54,493 nucleotides of DNA, from positions 1 to 54,493 of the forward strand of contig CALWNN010000057.1 in assembly GCA_944382845.1 (NCBI GenBank). The letters run 5' to 3'. This DNA comes from an uncultured Clostridia bacterium. Lineage in GTDB: Bacteria > Bacillota > Clostridia > Oscillospirales > Ruminococcaceae. This document shows positions 1 through 7,573 of this stretch, piece by piece; positions within the stretch are counted from its first letter, which is position 1, and the number at the start of each line of letters is the position of its first letter. The notes under the pieces were generated by a model. That model was not told where the DNA came from. It searched no databases and saw only the letters and a program-made list of their open reading frames with translations. Made by a program: the position numbers and the translations under genes.

Positions 1-101
1 GCTATGAATCTTAAAAAGTATGCGATACATAGGTGGAAGGAGATTTATATCTATTTGTATTTTATGATTTTTGAGCCTGTTTTTGCTTGAATATATGATT
101 T

Positions 102-136
102 ACCCCTAATCCGCTTGCGGATTAGGGGTTTTTTGA
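102..136 (+). terminator. Rho-independent terminator
   Basis: A 12-bp perfect stem (CCCCTAATCCGC paired with GCGGATTAGGGG, 2-nt loop) is followed by six T on the plus strand. It would end transcription arriving from left of the window. Positions 1-101 contain no gene I can recognise. Confidence 0.85.
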
Positions 137-143
137 CAGACTG

Positions 144-174
144 ACGGCATGACGTAATTGTCATGCCGTTTTTT
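144..174 (+). terminator. Second terminator in tandem
   Basis: A 10-bp perfect stem (ACGGCATGAC with GTCATGCCGT, 6-nt loop) is followed by T6. Like the previous hairpin it has its T-run on the plus strand, so it does not serve the minus-strand HAD gene that ends at 182; it gives double termination of an upstream unit outside the window. Confidence 0.75.
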
Positions 175-181
175 GCTGTAA

Positions 182-835
182 TCAGATATTTTTCAGATAA
201 TCAATTACTTTGTCAAGACTGTCAAGCCGTGCATCGCAGATCTTTAACAGATCCTCATCAGGCTCAGACAAGTCGGGAATCATTACCGGGTGACAGCCTG
301 CTCGATAAGCGGAAGTTATTCCGTTTGGTGAATCCTCAAGTGCAAGGCATTCGCAGGGCTTAAGCACTAAACGCTCAGCCGCAAGCAGATAAATATCAGG
401 CTCAGGCTTTCCGTTTGAAACCTCAGACGCACAGGTAATAATGTCAAAATATTGATAGATATTTATTCTTGACAGATATGCTTTGGTGCGTTTAGGATCC
501 GTGGCAGTTGCAACAGCAATCTTATATCCGTTTCTTTTAAGAAACTCTAAAAGCTCATCAAGTCCTTTTTTCTTTTCAATCCCGTGTTCTTCTATGTAAT
601 CGTTCATAAGCTGTATTCTCTTTGCTCTTACAGCATAATAATCGAAATTTTCGCCGAATATGCCTTTAAGCTTAGGTTCTGCAAACTTAGCAGCAAGGCT
701 TCGTATTCCTAAAACATGCTCAGGCTTCATTGGGAATCCGTAAAGGTTTGCAGCTTCACACCAAAATCTTGTGAGAAGTTTCTCAGTATCTATCATAAGT
801 CCGTCCATATCAAATATAACTCCGGATATTTTCAT
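182..835 (-). CDS. HAD-superfamily phosphatase (beta-phosphoglucomutase-like)
   Basis: 217 aa. The N-terminus carries HAD motif I (FDMDGLMIDTE, nucleophile Asp at about residue 9 and acid/base Asp two further on). Motif II is the ATATDP segment near residue 110, and motif III/IV is KPEPDIYLLAAERL followed by ALEDSPNG near residue 165. An alpha-helical C1 cap lies between motifs I and II, as in the beta-phosphoglucomutase/YcjU/GS1 group acting on small phosphorylated sugars or nucleotides; the substrate cannot be read from sequence. The start is fixed by AGGAGG just upstream of ATG at 835. It lies 9 bp downstream of the serine recombinase on the same strand and is possibly co-transcribed with it. 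Confidence 0.85.
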   Translation of the reverse strand: MKISGVIFDMDGLMIDTEKLLTRFWCEAANLYGFPMKPEHVLGIRSLAAKFAEPKLKGIFGENFDYYAVRAKRIQLMNDYIEEHGIEKKKGLDELLEFLKRNGYKIAVATATDPKRTKAYLSRINIYQYFDIITCASEVSNGKPEPDIYLLAAERLVLKPCECLALEDSPNGITSAYRAGCHPVMIPDLSEPDEDLLKICDARLDSLDKVIDYLKNI

Positions 836-844
836 AAATTCCTC

Positions 845-2344
845 CTATTTTAATAAAATTCGTATACTATTTTCACTTAGATATATTCCCTCAATGATTT
901 CTTTGCTGATAAATTTTTTTCTTTCAATAGGGAAGCTATCCCATTTTTCCGCTGCCTCTCTTAAAACAGTGTAGCACTTTTTTCTTGATTTCGCAACCTC
1001 TGAACCAATATTTTTTTCAATCTCTTCTTTTTTATTTAACAGTTGTGAAACTGCTTCAAGTATAAACTGATCTGTCTGTGTCTGAGTTTCTAAACTAATA
1101 ATTTCCTCTTTAAGCTGTGAAATTTTAATTTCAACAGCGGTTAGGTTTGATTTCAGATTATTTAGCTCCTTTGAGGGGAGAGTAACGTTAATTTCAGACA
1201 ATCTCAGCAGATGTAGTTTGATAAATCTGTCAACTGTATCTTCAATAGTCGAAGCTTTTACGGTAAGGTTTTTACCTTTACATCCAAGATCACAGCTTTG
1301 TTCTTTTCTGTGTCTGCAATAAAAATAAACATTTTTACCCGAAGCGGTAACAGTATATTTTTTCTCTGTAAAACCGCATTTTACAAGCCCTGACAGAAAG
1401 CTTTTTGAAGATGTAGTTGAGTTTTTGAAGCTTGTTTTTGATAATATGCTCTGAACTTCTATCCATAATAGTGATGGAATTATCCATTTATGTCGACCTA
1501 CTGACGCAGTATATCCTGTAAAGTTATCAACCTTTACGTCGCTTTTTTCCTGCTTTGAATGAAAAATTACACAGCCATAACTGCCGTTGAAATTTTCATT
1601 GCAGCAAAGTATATTCCAGCCCTTTGAAATAAATTGGTTCAGCATATTTTCATCTGCACAGGCGTAAAAAGGATTGTTAAGTATCCGTGAAACTGCAACC
1701 GCGGTCCATGGTTTTCCCTTTTTTGTTTTGAGTTTTTCGCAATTAAGTTTGCGACAAAGTGAATTGATGGATTTTCCGGAAGCAAACTCTCTGAAAAGAT
1801 TCTTTATAATCCGGGCTTCATGGGGTATTATCTCATATCCGCTTGTGTTTTTGCCGTCTATTATCAAAGCTTTCTTTTTGTAGCCGTAGGGAGGATAGCC
1901 TCCAAGGTAATATCCTTTTTCTGCACGGGAGTAGTAGTTGTCACGAACTCTCATTCTTATGTTTTTACGTTCCATCTCCGCAAACATAATAAGCAGTTTC
2001 ATAATGAGTATTCCCATTTCACTTTTGCTTGAAAAACTTTCCGTACAGGAAATAAGCTCTGTTTCGCTTTCCTGAAGGATATCGAGGAGCAGTACGAAGT
2101 CAAGTAGAGAACGGCTTATTCTGTCAAGCTTGTATGTTATTATTTTTGACGGCTTGTTTTGTCTGCAAAATTCAAGCATTTTCTGAAATGCAGGTCGGTT
2201 TGTGTTTGAACCGCTGAACCCCCTGTCTGCAAATATTTCATATTTTTCTCCGTATGGGATGGATCTTATACATATGTCTGTTTGAGTCTCAATGCTTATT
2301 GAGTCGGCTCTGTCGGCAGACTGCCTTGCGTAAACTGCGTACAT
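845..2344 (-). CDS. Large serine recombinase
   Basis: About 499 aa from ATG 2344, which has AAAGGAG eight bases upstream; an upstream extension to 2410 lacks homology-like sequence. The N-terminal resolvase domain starts YAVYARQSADR with the nucleophilic Ser at residue 9, then FADRGFSGSNTNRP and the YKLDRISRS arginine motif. The recombinase domain follows (GYPPYGYKKK, then the LNCEKLKTKKGKPW segment), then a zinc-ribbon-like Cys region (CGF, YCRHRKEQSC, C) and a C-terminal coiled coil. This is the large serine integrase/SpoIVCA architecture that cuts and rejoins att sites. No other mobile-element genes surround it, so its target is unknown: it could be a domesticated recombinase or the remnant of an excised element. 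Confidence 0.9.
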   Translation of the reverse strand: MYAVYARQSADRADSISIETQTDICIRSIPYGEKYEIFADRGFSGSNTNRPAFQKMLEFCRQNKPSKIITYKLDRISRSLLDFVLLLDILQESETELISCTESFSSKSEMGILIMKLLIMFAEMERKNIRMRVRDNYYSRAEKGYYLGGYPPYGYKKKALIIDGKNTSGYEIIPHEARIIKNLFREFASGKSINSLCRKLNCEKLKTKKGKPWTAVAVSRILNNPFYACADENMLNQFISKGWNILCCNENFNGSYGCVIFHSKQEKSDVKVDNFTGYTASVGRHKWIIPSLLWIEVQSILSKTSFKNSTTSSKSFLSGLVKCGFTEKKYTVTASGKNVYFYCRHRKEQSCDLGCKGKNLTVKASTIEDTVDRFIKLHLLRLSEINVTLPSKELNNLKSNLTAVEIKISQLKEEIISLETQTQTDQFILEAVSQLLNKKEEIEKNIGSEVAKSRKKCYTVLREAAEKWDSFPIERKKFISKEIIEGIYLSENSIRILLK

Positions 2345-2362
2345 AAGTACTCCTTTGGATAT

Positions 2363-2391
2363 TTGACTTTTTGGTGAAATGGTTATATAAT
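2363..2391 (+). promoter_or_regulatory. Promoter for the LCP gene
   Basis: TTGACT (2363-2368), a 17-bp spacer, then TATAAT (2386-2391). It lies in the 91-bp gap between the divergent recombinase and LCP genes, 45 bp ahead of the LCP start codon. Confidence 0.75.
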
Positions 2392-2435
2392 ATAGGTTAT
2401 AGACAAACAAAACGATATTTCAGAAAGGTGAATTT

Positions 2436-4064
2436 ATGGCTTACAGAGATGACAGATCCTTGGAGGAGCTTATTGCAGGATCTATTGAAAATAAAAAGAA
2501 AACTAAAAAAATAAATGTTGTAAAAGCTAACACAAGGGAACAGACAGGCGAGTTCAGGGTGAATATCGATTATTCCAAGTCTGACAGCAGCTTTTATGAG
2601 AATTATGACAGAAGTGAAAAGGCTTACGGAAAAGCCAAAACATCTCAGGTGCCGGGACTTGATCCTGAATTTCTTCAGAGTTTAAGAGATAATTTTGGCA
2701 CAAATGCTCAGAACAATTATGGAAAGAGAAAATCTTCAAAAAGAGAATATACTTTAAATATACAGGATACAGCGGAAGATAGTTATGATGATTACGGAGA
2801 TTATTATGACAGTGAAGCCGATATTTACAACAGCAGCGGAGGTTATTCTTATCAAAGCGGAAAAACGGTGAGGGCAAAGGTCAAACCTGTTTCAAGGACT
2901 GCTAATGTTAGGGAAAGCGGTTTTTCAGCTTCCAAAAGCCGTAATTTGACAAAGGAAAACAGACCAAATCAAAGGAGTTATCCTAAATCAGATAAAAATA
3001 CATATAATAAAAATATAAATTATCAGAACAAAAAGAAAAACGAAAAGGAAATAGCAAGAATGAAATATAAAGACAATCCCAAAATAAGCGAGCCGGTTAA
3101 AAAAAAGAAAAAGCACATATTTTCAATAATTTTCATTGTTATAATAATTTTTATACTGCTCCTTTTTGGCTTGGTGTATTATTTTATCGATAAGTATTCG
3201 GGACTTTTCAACTACGTTCCTACAGGGAACAGGCTCAATATCGAAAATGTTTACTCCGACAAGGGAGTTTTCAATATTCTTCTTATTGGTACAGATGCAA
3301 GAGGATCCTCAAACGGGCTATCAGATTCAGTGATACTTGTTTCCATTAATAAGGACACAAAACAGATAGTCATGTCTTCGTTTATGAGAGATACCTATGT
3401 TGAAATTCCCGGTCAGGAACAGGAAACATGGCATAAGCTCAACTGGGCGCACTCTCATGGTGGAGCAGAGCTTTTAATGGACACTCTTGAGTATAATTTC
3501 GGAATTGAAATTGATTATTACGCAAGAGTTGATTTTATGGCTTTTGCAAATATAATCGACGCTGTAGGCGGGCTTGATATTGAGATTACCGATGCAGAGG
3601 CTGTTGCTATGCAAAGCCCTATGGCTGAGCAAAACAACATATTCGGAAACCCTTGGGGTACAGATTATTTATATGAAGGCGGAAGCTATCATATGAATGG
3701 AAATCAGGCTCTTGCTTATTCGAGAATAAGAAAGGGAGTAGGAGACGATTTTGCAAGAACAGACAGACAAAGGGAGGTTATCGGGCTTATTGCAGATAAG
3801 GCAAAAGCCATGAGCGTTACCGAACTTGACGAACTTGCGGAAACTGTTATCCCGAATATTACTACCAATATGGATAAAAGCACAATAAAATCTCTTATGA
3901 CAAAGATTCCGGGTTATCTTGGGTATGAGCGCATAAGCCAGCGTATTCCTTACGGAGATGACATGGAAAGCTGGAGCTATGGCAGCTCTGCCGACGGATC
4001 GATAATAGTTGCGGATTTTGAGCTTAATAAGCAAAAGCTTATGGAAACTATATACAACCAGTAG
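2436..4064 (+). CDS. LytR-CpsA-Psr (LCP) family cell-wall polymer ligase
   Basis: 542 aa, ATG preceded by AGAAAGGTG. Residues 1-220 are a long, charged, low-complexity cytoplasmic tail rich in Ser, Tyr, Lys and Asn. A KKKKK cluster then leads into one transmembrane helix (about 229-252). The extracellular LCP domain follows: FNILLIGTDARG, SDSVILVSINKDTKQIVMSSFMRDTYV, LNWAHSHGG, VDFMAFANIIDAVGG, and the terminal AYSRIRKG...DFARTDRQREV arginine motif that binds polyprenyl pyrophosphate. Family members transfer teichoic-acid-like or capsular glycopolymers from undecaprenyl carriers to peptidoglycan. The cytoplasmic tail is unusually long for the family and could be a regulatory site. A consensus promoter and a terminator bracket it as a single-gene unit. 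Confidence 0.9.
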   Translation: MAYRDDRSLEELIAGSIENKKKTKKINVVKANTREQTGEFRVNIDYSKSDSSFYENYDRSEKAYGKAKTSQVPGLDPEFLQSLRDNFGTNAQNNYGKRKSSKREYTLNIQDTAEDSYDDYGDYYDSEADIYNSSGGYSYQSGKTVRAKVKPVSRTANVRESGFSASKSRNLTKENRPNQRSYPKSDKNTYNKNINYQNKKKNEKEIARMKYKDNPKISEPVKKKKKHIFSIIFIVIIIFILLLFGLVYYFIDKYSGLFNYVPTGNRLNIENVYSDKGVFNILLIGTDARGSSNGLSDSVILVSINKDTKQIVMSSFMRDTYVEIPGQEQETWHKLNWAHSHGGAELLMDTLEYNFGIEIDYYARVDFMAFANIIDAVGGLDIEITDAEAVAMQSPMAEQNNIFGNPWGTDYLYEGGSYHMNGNQALAYSRIRKGVGDDFARTDRQREVIGLIADKAKAMSVTELDELAETVIPNITTNMDKSTIKSLMTKIPGYLGYERISQRIPYGDDMESWSYGSSADGSIIVADFELNKQKLMETIYNQ

Positions 4065-4073
4065 AAAAGATAA

Positions 4074-4107
4074 GACTATCCTTGTTAAAAAGACAGGGAT
4101 AGTTTTT
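4074..4107 (+). terminator. Terminator of the LCP gene, overlapping the dpaA 3' end
   Basis: The stem ACTATCCTTG/CAGGGATAGT, with one mismatch, is followed by T6 on the plus strand. The dpaA stop codon (4085-4087) lies inside the hairpin, so the last codons of the convergent gene double as terminator sequence. Confidence 0.75.
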
Positions 4108-4906
4108 TGCTAAAGCGTTTGTTTGATATCTTAACGTTCAGCGGAAGAGACAATGCCCAGATAACGTTAAGCCCAAGCTCTTTTGAAAAGTCAAAATCTA
4201 CTCCTCCGGGCTTTGAAGCAAGATCGATTATAAGAGCTTCCGGAGAAACAGTCATAAGAGCGTTTCTGTCAAGAACCACCGCGGGAACAGTGTTGATTAT
4301 AATGTCGTATTTCCCCAGATCTTCTACAGCTTGCTCTGTTTTGATTCCGTTTATACCAAGAGTTTCGCACCATGCAAGATCGCTGTATTTTCTTGCGGCT
4401 GTGAAAACTGTTGCTCCTACTGATGAGAACAAATGCGAAACGGCTTTTCCTACTCTTCCGTATCCGATCACAAGTACCTTAGAGCCGCTTACTGTTGTCG
4501 GGATTTCTTCCATTGCTATCTGTAGGGCGCCCTCTGCCGTTGGGATACAGTTTTTGATGATAAGTTCTTCTCTTGAAAAGTAATCAACAGTCTTTAGTCC
4601 TGCACCTGTAAAGATCTGCTTTATTTCCGGAGAAAGCTTTCCCGAGCAGACTGTTCCTTCGGGTAAAACATAGCTGCTTAGAGAACTTAGTGAAACAGGC
4701 TTTTCGGAAAACGGGGCGTTTAAATGCACTCCATCGTTTGAAACGATTATAGGAAGAATAAGTATGTCCGCTTTGTCCTTTTCCGTAGGGAGATTATCTT
4801 CCTTAAGGCCTATTGTTTTGACGTTAAAAAATGCAGAAAGATATTTTGCAAGATAAATTTGCCTTAAATCTCCTCCTGCAATAATTACAGTAAAATTTTT
4901 ATTCAT
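4085..4906 (-). CDS. dpaA: Dipicolinate synthase subunit A
   Basis: 273 aa from ATG 4906 (MNKNFTVIIAGGDLRQIYLA), with AAAGGA upstream; a TTG at 4939 would add 11 residues. The N-terminal domain resembles SpoVFA/DpaA (GGDLRQIYLAKYLS, VVSNDGVHLNAPFS). The C-terminal half is a Rossmann NAD(P)-binding domain (VLVIGYGRVGKAVSHLFSSVG), then AARKYSDLAWCETLG and IIDLASKPGGVDF. With DpaB, this enzyme makes dipicolinate, the calcium chelator of the spore core, from the lysine pathway in the mother cell. The C-terminus is somewhat short and dpaB is not adjacent, which is unusual because the two genes are normally paired. Family membership is clear; activity without DpaB is uncertain. Confidence 0.85.
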   Translation of the reverse strand: MNKNFTVIIAGGDLRQIYLAKYLSAFFNVKTIGLKEDNLPTEKDKADILILPIIVSNDGVHLNAPFSEKPVSLSSLSSYVLPEGTVCSGKLSPEIKQIFTGAGLKTVDYFSREELIIKNCIPTAEGALQIAMEEIPTTVSGSKVLVIGYGRVGKAVSHLFSSVGATVFTAARKYSDLAWCETLGINGIKTEQAVEDLGKYDIIINTVPAVVLDRNALMTVSPEALIIDLASKPGGVDFDFSKELGLNVIWALSLPLNVKISNKRFSKKLSLSF

Positions 4907-5004
4907 TATGGTATTCAATCCTTTCCAGACTTTAGCCAAAAATATATGACGGCATTATTTACAAAACCTTTGCTTTTTTAAATCGGAGCAAAGCGTTGAT
5001 AATT

Positions 5005-5061
5005 ACATCTCCTTCGGAGCTATACATCTCTTTCAGAGCTAAACATCTCTTTCAGAGCTGT
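5005..5061. repeat. 19-bp tandem repeat, three units
   Basis: Three consecutive 19-bp units (5005-5023, 5024-5042, 5043-5061) each begin ACATCTC. Each holds a tiny inverted repeat (CTCC/GGAG in unit 1, CTC/GAG in units 2 and 3). Units 2 and 3 differ only at the last two bases; unit 1 differs at two internal bases that keep the pairing. Function unknown. Confidence 0.85.
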
Positions 5062-5074
5062 GCTTAATCACGTT

Positions 5075-5205
5075 GCGACGAAAAGCAATCTGTCGCTGAC
5101 TGCAGCAAGCTGCAGATAGGAGCTTTGCTCTTCAGGGTTTCAGTGGGGGATTAAAACCCTCACTGAAAAACTGAATGGAACCCGCCGCTTTAGAGGCGGG
5201 GGACA
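5075..5205 (+). ncRNA. Structured element A (possible IS200/IS605 end or omega-RNA-like remnant)
   Basis: In the 433-bp gap between dpaA and the flavin reductase gene, a chain of hairpins can be drawn: GCGAC/GTCGC (5075-5096), CTGCAG/CTGCAG (5100-5115), GGGTT/AACCC (5135-5139 with 5179-5183) enclosing TTTCAGTG/CACTGAAA (5138-5168), then CCCGCC/GGCGGG (5181-5200). A related element with covarying stems lies at 6017-6080. A terminal GC hairpin with a CTTTAGA-type loop resembles IS200/IS605 right ends and omega-RNA 3' regions, but no tnpA or tnpB is present. I infer a decayed element end or an uncharacterised structured RNA; the strand is provisional. Confidence 0.4.
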
Positions 5206-5279
5206 TCGGCGACTTGGTTATAACATACTATATGTTTTATAGGATTTTGAGGTTACTGGGGCGAGTGACAAAATGTGTG

Positions 5280-5308
5280 TTGAAATTATAAAAAAACAGT
5301 GGTATAAT
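5280..5308 (+). promoter_or_regulatory. Promoter of the flavin reductase gene
   Basis: TTGAAA (5280-5285), 17-bp spacer, TATAAT (5303-5308), 31 bp ahead of the ATG and followed by AAAGGAGG. Confidence 0.75.
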
Positions 5309-5339
5309 TTATACTGTAAAAATAAAAGGAGGACTTATT

Positions 5340-5849
5340 ATGAGCTTTACTCAAACGGATATCACAAAGGAAAATTTAAACCCATTTGAAACTATTGGAA
5401 ATAAGTGGTTTCTTGTTTCTGCCGGAACAAAGGACAGCTTCAACTCAATGACGGCAAGCTGGGGCTTTATGGGTGTAATGTGGGGAAAGAACTGCGTGAT
5501 AACAACAATTCGTCCGCAGCGTTACACAAAGGAGTTTATTGACAAAAACGAGTATTTTACATTCAGCTTTTTTTCAGATGAATACAAAGACGCCTTGCGT
5601 TTTTGCGGAAGCCACAGTGGCAGAGATGTTGACAAAATGGAGTGCACAGGACTTACTCCCGTTGACATATGCGGACAGGTCGGCTTTGAACAGGCTGAAA
5701 TGGTTCTTGTGTGTAAAAAGCTTTACGTTCAGGAAATGAAGCCTCAATGTTTTACTGACAGCTCTCTTATTGACAAGAACTATCCGCAAGAGGATTATCA
5801 CATTGCTTATTATGGAGAAATCGTCAAAGCTTTTGTAAATAATAAGTGA
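5340..5849 (+). CDS. Flavin reductase family protein
   Basis: 169 aa, ATG with AAAGGAGG upstream. The protein matches the FMN-binding split-barrel flavin reductase fold: NPFETIGNKWFLVSAG, then NSMTASWGFMGVMWGKNC (the nucleotide-contacting loop typical of this small Clostridial group), IRPQRYTKEFIDKN and FSFFSDEYKDALRFCGSHSGRDVDK. Members bind FMN and reduce it or accept electrons from ferredoxin or NADH; the physiological partner is unknown. It stands alone with its own promoter and a strong terminator (5950-5995), between the two structured elements at 5075-5205 and 6017-6080. Confidence 0.85.
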   Translation: MSFTQTDITKENLNPFETIGNKWFLVSAGTKDSFNSMTASWGFMGVMWGKNCVITTIRPQRYTKEFIDKNEYFTFSFFSDEYKDALRFCGSHSGRDVDKMECTGLTPVDICGQVGFEQAEMVLVCKKLYVQEMKPQCFTDSSLIDKNYPQEDYHIAYYGEIVKAFVNNK

Positions 5850-5949
5850 TTTATTTGAATTAAGATGCGCTCCCTACGATTTGCGCCTGCTTTCCAATGC
5901 CAATAACCTGTCAACTATCAGGTGACTGTATCCAAGGTGTATATGTGTA

Positions 5950-5995
5950 AATCCCTTCTGATTTCTAACAAGAAGTCAGAAGGGATTTTTATTTT
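5950..5995 (+). terminator. Terminator of the flavin reductase gene
   Basis: AATCCCTTCTGA pairs with TCAGAAGGGATT, followed by a T-rich tract. It sits about 100 bp after the stop codon; nothing else recognisable lies between. Confidence 0.8.
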
Positions 5996-6016
5996 AATGG
6001 TCGCATGAAGCGTTTG

Positions 6017-6080
6017 CTCTTCACGTTTTCGGTAGAGGATTGTGCTTTCCTGCCGAAAGTCTGAAAAGAACGTGGTAAAT
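6017..6080 (+). ncRNA. Structured element B, relative of element A
   Basis: After the same TTGCTCTTCA lead-in as element A comes an outer helix CACGTT/AACGTG (6022-6027 with 6069-6074). It encloses TTTCGGTAG/CTGCCGAAA (6027-6035 with 6050-6058). Between the helices CTGAA is kept. The pairs differ from copy A yet remain complementary, which argues for a conserved structure. The rest of the gap to the potassium transporter gene (6081-6227) shows no motif I recognise. Confidence 0.4.
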
Positions 6081-6227
6081 CGTCTTATCGCTATTGGCGC
6101 CATAATATGATCCTTTTTAGTTTCGTTTTTCTTAATGCGGATTTAATGCCAGCCTTATAATGTTAATACCCATTTCATGCCCGATATGCAATAATTAAAG
6201 TAGAAATACTAAGATGGAGGTAGTGAT

Positions 6228-7556
6228 ATGAGAAGAATCGGAAAAAGATTATCTTCGTCACAAATAATAATCCTTGGCTTTGCCTTGGTGATTCTATTAG
6301 GAGCTTTGATCCTGATGCTGCCTGTTTCCAGTCAGGAGGGGATCGTGACCCCGTTCTTGGACTGCCTGCTTACATCAACTTCTTCAGTATGTGTAACCGG
6401 TCTTGTCGTGTATGATACAGCTTCGCACTGGACTGTATTCGGGCAGGCCGTTATCATTACCTTGATTCAGATTGGAGGAATGGGTGTTATCACAGTGGCT
6501 GCGGCAATCGCCATGGTAGCTGATAAGAAAATATCTCTGATGCAACGAAGTACTATGCAGGATGCAATCTCCGCACCCCAAGTCGGAGGAATTGTACGTT
6601 TTACCGGATTTATCATTAAAGGCATCGTTATTATTGAATTGCTTGGCGCCCTTATCATGGCTCCCGTATTTGTTCGGGATTACGGCTTTGCTGAAGGATT
6701 ATGGATGGCATTATTCCATTCCATTTCCGCATTCTGTAATGCAGGTTTCGATATCGTTGATGATGGCGTATTATTCAATTCTCTGATGGGTTACACAACT
6801 GATCCGGTGATTAATATGACGATCATGCTTCTCATAATTATTGGCGGTCTGGGCTTCTTGACCTGGCAGGATATCTACACCAATGGTATTCATGTAAAAC
6901 GTTACCGAATGCAAAGTAAAGTTATCTTATTGACTATTACATTTCTGATTATTCTTCCGGCTGCATACTTTTTCTTCTTTGAACTGAATCATCTGCCGCT
7001 TGGTGAACGTTTTTGGGGCTCATTGTTTCAATCTGTTACGCCAAGAACAGCCGGATTCAATACAGTAGATCTGACTCAGATGAGTGAGACCGGTCAGACA
7101 TTGACTTCTCTTCTGATGATCATAGGAGGTGGACCGGGTTCCACTGCAGGCGGTATGAAAGTCACAACATTTGCAGTAATGCTTGCCTGTGCCACTGCCA
7201 TTTTCCACAGACGACAGAACGGACGCTTTTTCGGTCGGCGTATCGATGATGGAACTGTAAAAAACGCTGCAACAGTATTTCTGATGTACATTACACTGTT
7301 TTTAGCCGGCGGTATGGCTATCAGCCGAATCGAAGGACTTCCTCTTGTCGCTTGTTTATATGAGAGTGCGTCAGCTGTAGGCACCGTTGGTCTGACCCTT
7401 GGTATTACACCGGAACTGGGAGCTGTAAGCAAATTAATTCTGATCTCACTAATGTACATTGGCAGAGTCGGCGGGCTGACTTTAATATTTGCAACATTCC
7501 CCGCAACTAAAAACACCCTCTCCAGACTGCCACTGGAGAAAATATCTGTAGGCTGA
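6228..7556 (+). CDS. ktrB: Potassium uptake protein, TrkH/KtrB family
   Basis: 442 aa, ATG with GGAGG upstream. A polytopic membrane protein with the four pore repeats of the TrkH/KtrB/HKT family. The selectivity-filter glycines can be seen in SVCVTGL (about residue 53), FCNAGFD (about 168), TPRTAGFNT (about 274) and AVGTVGLTLG (about 383), and a Gly/Ser-rich intramembrane loop (IGGGPGSTAGGMK) precedes the fourth repeat. It forms the sodium- or proton-dependent potassium channel subunit, gated by the cytosolic KtrA ring encoded next. At 442 aa it fits KtrB better than the longer proteobacterial TrkH. Base composition is a little higher in GC than neighbouring genes, compatible with acquisition of the 6.2-12.1 kb block as a unit. 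Confidence 0.92.
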   Translation: MRRIGKRLSSSQIIILGFALVILLGALILMLPVSSQEGIVTPFLDCLLTSTSSVCVTGLVVYDTASHWTVFGQAVIITLIQIGGMGVITVAAAIAMVADKKISLMQRSTMQDAISAPQVGGIVRFTGFIIKGIVIIELLGALIMAPVFVRDYGFAEGLWMALFHSISAFCNAGFDIVDDGVLFNSLMGYTTDPVINMTIMLLIIIGGLGFLTWQDIYTNGIHVKRYRMQSKVILLTITFLIILPAAYFFFFELNHLPLGERFWGSLFQSVTPRTAGFNTVDLTQMSETGQTLTSLLMIIGGGPGSTAGGMKVTTFAVMLACATAIFHRRQNGRFFGRRIDDGTVKNAATVFLMYITLFLAGGMAISRIEGLPLVACLYESASAVGTVGLTLGITPELGAVSKLILISLMYIGRVGGLTLIFATFPATKNTLSRLPLEKISVG

Positions 7557-7573
7557 AAATTGGAGGTAATCTT

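Noticed and set aside
1-101. 3' end of a gene at the left edge
   Set aside because: No open frame with coding character reaches the terminators; too little sequence to decide.
5996-6227. Cyclic di-AMP (ydaO-type) riboswitch ahead of ktrB
   Set aside because: Such switches often precede ktr genes, but I could not find the conserved core; the only structure seen is element B.
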